DNA of 6,617 bases from NCBI GenBank assembly GCA_020201485.1, contig JAIVGT010000241.1:1-6617 (forward strand). The letters are read 5' to 3'. Position numbers and translations under genes: made by a program. Source of the stretch: Halobacteriales archaeon (GTDB lineage: Archaea > Thermoplasmatota > SW-10-69-26 > JACQPN01 > JAIVGT01). Below, piece by piece: positions 1 to 5,139 of this stretch (position 1 is the first letter of the stretch; every line of letters begins with the position of its first letter). A model generated the notes under the pieces. That model ran no database searches. It worked only from the letters and a program-made list of their open reading frames with translations, and had not been told where the DNA came from.

Positions 1-173
1 ACCCAGAACATGGCGTAGTCGGGCTTGGCTCCGGCATTGCCCAGGGCGGTGATGCCCGCCGGGTCGCTGCCGAACTTCAGGGCGGTCGCGCTTCCTGCGC
101 TCCCGATGGGGGCCAGCGCCAGCGTGAGCAAGGCGAAGGCGGCCATCAGGCCGAACATCTTGGAGGTCCTCAT
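1..173 (-). CDS. Secreted protein, N-terminal part only; paralog of the 480-2057 gene
   Basis: Fifty-seven complete codons are visible before the window edge removes the rest. The protein starts with Met-Arg-Thr-Ser-Lys, followed by a hydrophobic stretch at residues 7-24 and small residues around 25-29 (GSAGSA), a typical signal peptide with likely cleavage near residue 26. The mature start (ALKFGSD, then PDYAMFW at 51-57) matches AMKFGMD and PDYAMFW in the complete gene encoded upstream on the same strand, so this is a tandem paralog that presumably carries the same TIM-barrel-like domain. The ATG at 173-171 is preceded by a GGGGGA stretch about 8 bases upstream, a plausible ribosome binding site. 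A GTG codon lies directly before the ATG in frame and could also be used. What follows the N-terminus cannot be seen. An extracellular role in polysaccharide turnover is inference from the paralog. Confidence 0.8.
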   Translation of the reverse strand, partial: MRTSKMFGLMAAFALLTLALAPIGSAGSATALKFGSDPAGITALGNAGAKPDYAMFW

Positions 174-401
174 CACGTCGTCCCCCGGTCGCCCGGGTGC
201 CGGCCCCGTGAGGCCCCCGCGAGGAGCCGTGGCCGGCAAGACGCGCCAAGTCCGCATCCGCCATGAACCGGGCCCGCCCCGGCCTCGGGCCGCTGGCCAC
301 GCGTTCATGTGCGCGCCAGTCGCGGCCTCTCCGGGCCAGGGCACCTGCGCCCCGCTCGCTCCAGGCTCGCTCAGGCGCGGGCCGCGCGGACCTACGTTCC
401 A

Positions 402-422
402 CCGGAAAACAAGGGGTTCCGG
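402..422 (-). terminator. Inverted repeat, possible terminator of the upstream secreted-protein gene
   Basis: CCGGAA at 402-407 and TTCCGG at 417-422 are perfect reverse complements separated by 9 bases. Read on the minus strand, the hairpin lies about 58 bases after the stop of the 480-2057 gene, and its distal arm includes a TTTT run at 409-406, the most T-rich spot in the spacer. This fits a weak transcription terminator but could equally be a regulatory site for the next gene. Confidence 0.3.
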
Positions 423-429
423 AGGGGGA

Positions 430-442
430 CGACCCTGGGTCG
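430..442. repeat. 13-bp palindrome CGACCC-T-GGGTCG
   Basis: The two 6-bp arms are perfect reverse complements around one central base. It lies only 7 bp from the 402-422 inverted repeat in the spacer between the secreted paralogs. It could be part of a terminator structure or a protein-binding site. In DNA this GC-rich, chance is also possible. Confidence 0.3.
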
Positions 443-479
443 GGCCCAAGCCGCCCCTCCGGCTCGGTCGATGCGAGCC

Positions 480-2057
480 TCAGGTCCAGGTCGTGACCGC
501 GCTCAGCGCCGTCTGGCCCGAGCTGCTCGTGGCGCGGAACTGCACCTTCGTGCCTCCCGGCGCGTGCAGGCTCTTCGCCCAGCTCCCCCAGTCCTGGAGG
601 GCCAGGGCCTGCCACGTGCCGTTGTTCAGCTTCGCCTCGACCTTGCCGATGCTCATGTTGCCCTTCACCGCCACCTCGACCCACCAGTCGTTGCCGATGG
701 CCTTCGGCGAGAAGGTCGCGGTGAACTTCGGCGTGGTCGCGGTGGTCGTGTTCTTCGCGACCGGGCCCCAACTGTACACCGTGCTCAGCGCGCTCGCGCC
801 CGTGGCGTTGCTCGCGCGGAACTGCACCTTCGTCCCCGAGGGGGCGTGCAGGCTCTTCGCATACGTGCCCCAGTCGTCCTTGGGCAGGGCCTGCCACGCG
901 CCGGTGTTGAGCTTGGCCTCGACCTTGGCCACGCCTTGGCTCGCGGTCACGCCGACCTCGACCCACCACTCGTTCGTCTGCGTCTTCGCCGCGAAGCTCG
1001 CCTTGAACGACGGCGGCGGGGGCGGCGGAGGGGACGGAGGCGGCGGCGGGCTCGTCGCCGTCCGCTCGGCCTTGATGCCGGCGACCCAGTCGTCGAGCGC
1101 CGGCTTGGCCGCGCCGTTGTGCTGGAAGCCGAACCACTTCTCGCCCTCGCCGTAGTAGTTCGCCGTGTCCGCGCCGGTGTTGTCCCCCAGCGAGCGGTAC
1201 ACGATGCCGGCCAGCCCGTCCGCCTTCAGCTCGCCGAGTCGGCTGAACAGCGCCTTCACCACCGTCTCCTGGTTCGTGGCGTAGCCCGGCTCGGGGTAGC
1301 TGCTCAGGGCGAAGTCGTCGAGGAGCACCGGGTGCCCGAACAGGCTGTGGATCTTCACCGTCGCGCTGGCGATGGAGTCCACGGCGCCCATGTACGTGCT
1401 GCTGCTGTCGCGCGTGCTGCCGCGCATCGTCTGGAAGCCGACGAGGTCCATCGCGCCCGCGGCGCGGTCCCACGTGGCCCAGTCCTGCTGCGCCCAGTTG
1501 CCCAAGCCCATGACGAGCTGCACCTCGGGCGCGTGGGCGCGGAAGATGGCCGCGTGGTCCGCGAGCATCTGGTCGAAGGCCTCCCATCCCTGGATGTTGC
1601 CCTTGTTGAACTCGGTCTCGATGACGACGATGCCCGCGCGGCCCTGCAAGCTATTGTGCAGCTGGTCCGCGACCTTCGCCCCGGCGGCCGCCCAGTGCGC
1701 CTGGTCCTTCCACACGCCCTGGTACTTGTCGGTGCAGCCGTTGTTGATGCAGCCCTGGGAGATATCGTCGCCCCAGTACCACCACTGCACGACCGGCACC
1801 ACGCCCTGGTCCGCCGCGCTCTTCGCGCTCGAGCCGATGCTGCCGTAGCCGGACTTCTCCAGCCAGCTCCCGGCCCAGAACATGGCGTAGTCAGGGGCGA
1901 TGCCCAGCGACTTCTGGCCGCTGATGCTGCCCACGTCCATCCCGAACTTCATCGCCGCGCTGCCCTGCGCCGCGCCCACGCCCGCTCCGAGCGACACGAA
2001 CGCCGCCGAGGTCACGAGTGCCAGCGCCATGCCTGCAGCCCACCAGGATCCCCTCAT
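480..2057 (-). CDS. Secreted TIM-barrel glycoside-hydrolase-like protein with two C-terminal binding modules
   Basis: A 525-residue protein. Residues 1-35 form a signal peptide: MRGSWW, a hydrophobic core at about 7-23, then small residues. Residues 36-330 read as an eight-stranded alpha/beta barrel: strand-like segments near 37-42, 56-63, 86-96, 142-150, 179-187, 203-210, 242-250 and 281-288. Acidic residues suited to catalysis sit at the ends of strand 4 (E147/E149 in IETEF) and strand 7 (D247/D248), as in clan GH-A or GH26-like hydrolases. Family and substrate cannot be fixed by eye. C103 and C108 could form a disulfide. Residues 337-349 are almost all proline, a linker. Residues 351-430 and 445-524 are two copies of one beta-rich module. 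The open frame extends upstream to 2288, but the ATG at 2057 is chosen because the signal peptide begins there and the extra 77 residues are Arg/Pro/Cys-rich with poor codon bias. GGAG lies unusually close to the ATG. An extracellular polysaccharide-active role is inference. Confidence 0.88.
   Translation of the reverse strand: MRGSWWAAGMALALVTSAAFVSLGAGVGAAQGSAAMKFGMDVGSISGQKSLGIAPDYAMFWAGSWLEKSGYGSIGSSAKSAADQGVVPVVQWWYWGDDISQGCINNGCTDKYQGVWKDQAHWAAAGAKVADQLHNSLQGRAGIVVIETEFNKGNIQGWEAFDQMLADHAAIFRAHAPEVQLVMGLGNWAQQDWATWDRAAGAMDLVGFQTMRGSTRDSSSTYMGAVDSIASATVKIHSLFGHPVLLDDFALSSYPEPGYATNQETVVKALFSRLGELKADGLAGIVYRSLGDNTGADTANYYGEGEKWFGFQHNGAAKPALDDWVAGIKAERTATSPPPPPSPPPPPPPSFKASFAAKTQTNEWWVEVGVTASQGVAKVEAKLNTGAWQALPKDDWGTYAKSLHAPSGTKVQFRASNATGASALSTVYSWGPVAKNTTTATTPKFTATFSPKAIGNDWWVEVAVKGNMSIGKVEAKLNNGTWQALALQDWGSWAKSLHAPGGTKVQFRATSSSGQTALSAVTTWT
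483..727 (-). repeat. Second copy of the WWVEV module (coding repeat)
   Basis: Encodes residues 445-525 of the secreted protein. It aligns without gaps to residues 351-430, with about 47 of 80 positions identical by hand count. Conserved features are WWVEV (W458, W459), KVEAKLN, W482, a DWG motif (W490), SLHAP, KVQFRA and a terminal Trp (W524). The last strand ends one residue before the stop, so the protein terminates exactly at the module boundary. Confidence 0.85.
768..1007 (-). repeat. First copy of the WWVEV module (coding repeat)
   Basis: Encodes residues 351-430, directly after the proline-rich linker and 14 residues before the second copy. Same core: W364-W365, W388, W396, Y399 and W430. 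The pattern of an NxGxW turn, a D-W-G step and a late FRA strand recalls the expansin C-terminal domain (CBM63), which binds cellulose through surface aromatics. This resemblance is by eye only. Confidence 0.85.
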
Positions 2058-2062
2058 CTCCA

Positions 2063-2077
2063 GCCCGCCCTTCGGGC
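2063..2077 (-). promoter_or_regulatory. Hairpin just upstream of the secreted-protein start codon
   Basis: GCCCG at 2063-2067 pairs with CGGGC at 2073-2077. On the minus strand the loop reads AAGGG and the stem ends 5 bases before the ATG at 2057. If the gene has a leader, this hairpin would sit where a ribosome binds. A leaderless transcript would make it irrelevant. The stem is short and GC-rich, so chance is a real alternative. Confidence 0.25.
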
Positions 2078-2913
2078 CCCGGCGTGCCGAGGCCCGCGGG
2101 AAGCACGTAGGCGTGCACCCTGCTTGGCACCCACCGCGGGCGCACCGGGCAGCCGGCTTCAAGGAGCGGGCAGCCTGCGGTGCGGTGCGCGCGGGAGGAC
2201 CGTGCGTCCCCACGCCGTCCGCGTCGGTCGAGAGCTTGCGCTGTTCGTGCGACCCCTGATTCATGATGCAACACGTCCGCGCGCGCATCCCGCGACCCGC
2301 CGGGGAAGGAGCGGCGGAGCCCGCGCTGGGTGCTCACGCTGCTGCGGCTGCGCACCGCGCCGAGCGGCGCGCAGCTCCTCGACCCCCGCGGCACCACGGC
2401 ACCTCGACGCTCACGTCCTGAGCGCCCCAGTGTCCGCGCAGATGCACGCACGGCGAGCTTGCTCGGACTCGGAGAAAAGGGCGCGCAATCCGGGATGCGT
2501 CCCGTGGACCCGGCAGGGACGGCGCCGTGGAAGGGCGAAGCGGGCTGCGTCGTGGCTGCCCGTCTGCACCGCGGAAAGGAGGACGCCGCGGACGGACGCG
2601 TGCGAGCCCGCGCGAGCGCGACGCGAGGCGCAGATGCGCCCTCCGAGCCTTGAGCGGCGCGCCTCCGACCCGGTACGCCCCTCGGCCGCCCTCCCGCGCC
2701 GCCCCGCGTTCCCGCCCCACGCCCCGCGCGACGGCGCGGCCCGAGCCTGCGCCGGGGAGCGCGCAGTGCGGCCCGGCGCGCGTCAGAAGCTCGAATCCTC
2801 AGCCACACCGCGCCGCAGTTGCCGAGACATGTCGCAGGGCTGCGCCACACCGCCCCAGGGTGTTCGACCGTTGCACCAGAAGCGAGGTGAAGGGACATCC
2901 GCTTGCACGCCCC

Positions 2914-2919
2914 GAGGAG
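2914..2919 (+). promoter_or_regulatory. Strong Shine-Dalgarno site GAGGAG
   Basis: GAGGAG ends 5 bases before the ATG at 2925. It is the best-placed ribosome binding site in the window and is the main support for this start and for the small plus-strand gene being real. Confidence 0.7.
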
Positions 2920-2924
2920 AGAAC

Positions 2925-3314
2925 ATGGCGCTGAACCTCGCGTACGGCCCGGCGGTCCCGAGCGGCCTCATCGACACGATGGAGCGCGCTGCGAAGGGCA
3001 TGGGCTTGCCCTTGGACGCCATCGAGCGCCTCGGCCAGGACGCGCGCACCTGCGCGGCGTTCGTCGAGGCGGCCGCGGCGCACGACGTCGCGCGCATGTC
3101 CGCGCTCGCGCAGGCCTCGGTCGCGACCAGCGTGCCCGTGCTTCAGCTCGCCGCCTCGTCCCGCTCGCCGAGCTGGGCGAGCAGCTCCCGCGCTCCCGGG
3201 GCCTCCGGGTTCAGCTCCAAGGCCTTGCGCACGTGCGCCCGCGCGCCGCGCGCGTCCCCCCGCGCCAGGCACAGGCGCGCCAGGTTGGGGTGCGGGAAGA
3301 ACGGCGCGTCGTAG
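2925..3314 (+). CDS. Small alpha-helical protein of unknown function
   Basis: A 129-residue open frame from the ATG that follows the GAGGAG site; not recognised. Residues 1-72 look like a genuine soluble protein: a short lead-in, then likely helices at about 12-28 (SGLIDTMERAAKGMG), 29-38 (PLDAIERLGQ) and 40-63, with balanced charge and strong third-position G/C bias. From residue 73 on the frame lies antisense to the TPR end of the convergent gene, and the sequence turns Ser/Ala/Arg-rich with no evident fold. No stop codon occurs in any plus frame between 3143 and 3311, so an overlap of about 170 bases is unavoidable unless the sequence has an error or the gene is not real. There is no signal peptide or membrane segment. 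The upstream frame stays open to 309, but that part is non-coding in character. Confidence 0.55.
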   Translation: MALNLAYGPAVPSGLIDTMERAAKGMGLPLDAIERLGQDARTCAAFVEAAAAHDVARMSALAQASVATSVPVLQLAASSRSPSWASSSRAPGASGFSSKALRTCARAPRASPRARHRRARLGCGKNGAS

Positions 3315-4435
3315 CGCTCCGCCTTGAGCGCGCGCTGCAGCCACTCCTCGACCTCGTCGAAGCGCTGCTGCTGCAGCAGGTACGCGCCGATGTCGTTGTA
3401 CGGGTTGCCCAGGCTCGGGTCCACGGCGATGGCGTCGCGGCAGGCGCGGATGGCGTCGTCGAGCTGGCCCTGCAGGCTGCGCACCCAGCCCAGGAACGTG
3501 TGCGCCTCGCTGCTGGGCAGGAGCGCGTTGCTCCGCTGGTACAGCTCGGCCGCGTTCGACAGGTCGCCGCACGCCTGGTGCACGTAGGCGACGTGGAACA
3601 GCCGCTTCGCCAGGGCGCGGCGCTCGCGCACCGCCGGGCTGAGCTGCTCCAGGTCCGCCGGGGGCCGGGCCCACGTGTCCTCGACGCCGCGACGCAAGGC
3701 TTCCTCGGGCCGCGTCGGGGCCTGGCCGCGCCAGGCGTTCTGCGCCATCTCCTCCAGGGCGAGCAGGCCGTGCAGCGTGCGGGCGTTGCCGCGGGGCAGG
3801 ATGCTGGCCTCGTGGTCGAGGAAACCGGGCAGGGGCATGCCCTGGACGCGCAGCTCGACCAGCGTCGGGCCGCTGCGCAGCGTGCGCACGAGCTCGAAGC
3901 CCTGCGCCTCCGCCGTGTGCCGCATCGCCAGGGCGAAGCCCATCTCCGCCATCCGCTCGCCGAGCGCGCCCAGCTCCCGCCGCGGGTCGAGCAGGAGGAT
4001 GCGGTCCCAGCGCTCCTCGCCCGCCTCGCGCACCGGCGGGCCGGTGCGGACGTCGACCTTCCCCTCCAAGCCCGCCTCAGCGAGGAACCCCTGCGCCGCG
4101 TCGGCGCACTCCCTGCTTGGCTCGACGATGCGCACGTGCTGGGCGCCGGCCGCGAGGCAGAGCGCGGCCATGTAGCCGGATTCCGCGCCGACGATGAGCA
4201 CGCGGCCCGCGCGCTCCGGCTCGAGCGCCTGCAGGAGCAGGGCGAGGACGCGCGGGCTGGGCGTCAGCGCCGCTTCCGGGCCGAAGCCGAGGAAGGGCAG
4301 GGGCGCGTCGCACCCGGCCAGGGGGCTGAGCGAGGGCGGGAGGAACCCCTTCTGCGCCACGCCGACGAAGGCGCGCGCGACGTGCGGGGGCAGAGGTCCC
4401 AGGACGCGCTGCAGCCGGCTGGGAAGCCCACCCAC
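3143..4435 (-). CDS. PCMT-like methyltransferase fused to TPR repeats
   Basis: A 430-residue protein with two parts. Residues 1-200 follow the plan of protein-L-isoaspartate O-methyltransferase: an N-terminal helix pair (PPHVARAFVGVAQKGFLPP, 16-34, like the family's VPREAFVP region), a TPSP segment at 58-61 in place of the usual TIS-P substrate loop, SAM motif I as VLIVGAESGY (79-88), an acidic residue after strand 2 (E105 in RIVEP), and DRILLLD at 144-150. Residues 275-415 hold about four tetratricopeptide repeats (near 277-310, 311-344, 345-378 and 382-415), a protein-interaction surface. PCMT repairs isoaspartyl residues in damaged proteins; the divergent motifs mean another methyl acceptor is possible. 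The start is a GTG, chosen because homology begins there and the frame further upstream is Arg-rich and antisense-like. No good ribosome binding site precedes it. It lies 50 bp after the zinc-protein gene on the same strand, so co-transcription is likely. Confidence 0.85.
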   Translation of the reverse strand: MGGLPSRLQRVLGPLPPHVARAFVGVAQKGFLPPSLSPLAGCDAPLPFLGFGPEAALTPSPRVLALLLQALEPERAGRVLIVGAESGYMAALCLAAGAQHVRIVEPSRECADAAQGFLAEAGLEGKVDVRTGPPVREAGEERWDRILLLDPRRELGALGERMAEMGFALAMRHTAEAQGFELVRTLRSGPTLVELRVQGMPLPGFLDHEASILPRGNARTLHGLLALEEMAQNAWRGQAPTRPEEALRRGVEDTWARPPADLEQLSPAVRERRALAKRLFHVAYVHQACGDLSNAAELYQRSNALLPSSEAHTFLGWVRSLQGQLDDAIRACRDAIAVDPSLGNPYNDIGAYLLQQQRFDEVEEWLQRALKAERYDAPFFPHPNLARLCLARGDARGARAHVRKALELNPEAPGARELLAQLGERDEAAS

Positions 4436-4485
4436 GCGGCGGTAGCGGGAGCGACGCCCTTGAACCTGCCGCTGGCGCGGGAGCC

Positions 4486-4776
4486 TCAGAGCGCGCGGCC
4501 GCTGCCGGGCGGGTTCGCCATCGCCAGGCCGGCGTCGCGTTTCGCCTCGAGCGCCGGGACCCGCGCCCCGTGGCCGGCGCAGGCGTGGCAGCAGTACAGG
4601 CCGCGCTGCGTGCGCACCGCCTTGCCCAGTATGGGGCAGGCGCAGTGGTCGCACATCAGCCCCACGCCGCTCACCCCGCATTGGAGGGAGCAGAACCGGC
4701 CGCCGCGCTCGCCCACGCGCAAGGTCAGGCCCTCGCCTGCCTGCAAGTGCTCCCCGCACGTCGGGCACACGTCCAT
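4486..4776 (-). CDS. Small cysteine-rich zinc-binding protein
   Basis: A 96-residue protein with two clusters of metal-binding residues. The first is C4-x2-C7 with C29-x3-C33 inside RFCSLQC, the pattern of small treble-clef or TRASH/MYM-like fingers, where an aromatic residue precedes CSxxC. The second is C42-x2-C45-x-C47 with C62-C63-H64-x2-C66. Ten cysteines and nearby histidines suggest two structural zinc sites. The C-terminal 25 residues lack a motif. No DNA- or RNA-binding domain is recognised, so its role is unknown; such proteins often act as metal-binding adaptors or regulators. The frame is open up to 5088, but that extension is antisense to dodecin; the ATG at 4776 is used because the zinc motif begins three residues later. 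GGGGAG sits unusually close to this ATG. The gene leads an apparent operon with the PCMT-TPR gene. Confidence 0.8.
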   Translation of the reverse strand: MDVCPTCGEHLQAGEGLTLRVGERGGRFCSLQCGVSGVGLMCDHCACPILGKAVRTQRGLYCCHACAGHGARVPALEAKRDAGLAMANPPGSGRAL

Positions 4777-4875
4777 GCTCCCCAGCCCCCGCCGCGCACC
4801 ATCAGGCCTTGGGGACGCTGCGGAGCATGTCCCACAACCCTTTGGGCGCAGCGCGGGGCTCGCCCGCTGATTCCC
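4777..4875. promoter_or_regulatory. Divergent promoter region between zinc protein and dodecin
   Basis: This 99-bp gap separates two divergent start codons, so it must hold promoters for both directions unless transcription reads in from further away. The least GC-rich patch is around 4826-4843 (ATGTCCCACAACCCTTT). I could not identify a TATA box, BRE or -10/-35 pair with confidence. No Shine-Dalgarno site precedes dodecin, which fits a short leader or a leaderless transcript. Confidence 0.4.
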
Positions 4876-5136
4876 ATGGGCGTGGCCAAGGTCATCGAGA
4901 TCGTGGGCAGCAGCGAGAAGGGCTTCGACGACGCGGTGCGGCAGGCCCTGGACGAGGCGCGCAAGAGCATCCGCGGCATCACGGGCGTGGACGTGCGCCA
5001 CTTCACGTGCAAGGTGCGCGACGACGACATCGTCGAATACCGGGTCGACGTGAAGATCGCGTTCGGCCTCGACGAAAGCGGGCGCCATCTGCGCGACGAG
5101 GCGCAGCGCGAGTCGCTCCCGCCCCTCCGCCGGTGA
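4876..5136 (+). CDS. Dodecin family protein
   Basis: An 86-residue protein matching the dodecin fold: strand 1 (AKVIEIVGSS, 4-13), one long helix (FDDAVRQALDEARKSI, 17-32), then two antiparallel strands (ITGVDVRHFTCKV, 35-47, and IVEYRVDVKIAFGL, 52-65). Dodecins assemble into hollow dodecamers that store or buffer flavins and related cofactors in the cytoplasm. The Trp that stacks on flavin in the halophilic archaeal dodecin is absent: the equivalent spot in ITGVDV is about G37. Flavin binding is therefore uncertain, and the protein belongs with the Trp-lacking dodecin-like group. At 86 residues it is longer than the usual 65-75; the extra C-terminal 20 residues are charged and probably disordered. 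The ATG at 4876 fits the family N-terminus exactly. The stop lies 3 bp from the stop of the convergent transporter. Confidence 0.93.
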   Translation: MGVAKVIEIVGSSEKGFDDAVRQALDEARKSIRGITGVDVRHFTCKVRDDDIVEYRVDVKIAFGLDESGRHLRDEAQRESLPPLRR

Positions 5137-5139
5137 GCG

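Larger units (their letters stand above)
174..479. other. Intergenic spacer between the two secreted paralogs
   Basis: This 306-bp gap separates the stop of the complete secreted protein from the start of its truncated paralog. No reading frame in it shows the strong third-position G/C bias of the neighbouring genes. It holds a 6-bp-stem inverted repeat at 402-422 and a 13-bp palindrome at 430-442, listed separately. I see no clear TATA box or -10/-35 pair. The gap is large enough for the downstream paralog to have its own promoter. Confidence 0.6.
2058..2924. other. 867-bp region with no convincing gene
   Basis: It lies between the divergent starts of the secreted protein (minus) and the small unknown gene (plus). 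Long open frames exist on both strands, but their translations are Arg/Pro/Ala-rich and their third codon positions are mixed (many GCA, CGT, GGA, GAA, CCT codons), unlike the near-uniform G/C third positions of the real genes. No tRNA, rRNA or terminator with a T-tract was found. Small hairpins occur at 2063-2077, 2103-2116 and 2491-2504. A locally AT-richer patch around 2256-2275 is the best place for a promoter, but it carries no clear TATA or -10 consensus. The region probably holds promoters for both divergent genes and could hold an unrecognised RNA or a decayed gene. Confidence 0.55.

Noticed and set aside
25..1155. Plus-strand open frame across the secreted genes
   Set aside because: It is the antisense shadow of the signal-peptide gene and the duplicated modules; its apparent repeats mirror the real ones.
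2491..2504. CGGGATGCGTCCCG hairpin as a terminator
   Set aside because: No T-tract follows on either strand and no gene ends nearby; it is likely chance in GC-rich DNA.
2330..2653. Possible 107-residue plus-strand gene in the large spacer
   Set aside because: GTG start without a ribosome binding site, mixed third codon positions unlike the neighbours, and no recognisable motif.
2790..2798. CTCGAATCC, resembling a tRNA T-loop
   Set aside because: The flanking bases do not form a T-stem and no acceptor, D or anticodon arms are present.
1891..2898. Long minus-strand open frame across the large spacer
   Set aside because: Extremely Arg/Gly/Ala-rich, overlaps the secreted gene's signal peptide in another frame, and lacks coding-like third positions.
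309..3314. A 1001-codon plus-strand open frame spanning much of the window
   Set aside because: Most of it is Arg/Ala-rich antisense to the secreted gene and non-coding spacer. Only the last 129 codons, from 2925, follow a ribosome binding site and look like protein.
4436..4768. N-terminal extension of the methyltransferase-TPR protein
   Set aside because: It overlaps the zinc protein in another frame, is Arg/Pro-rich and adds nothing that matches the PCMT family.
4777..5088. N-terminal extension of the zinc protein
   Set aside because: This stretch is antisense to dodecin, which has clear family homology on the plus strand.
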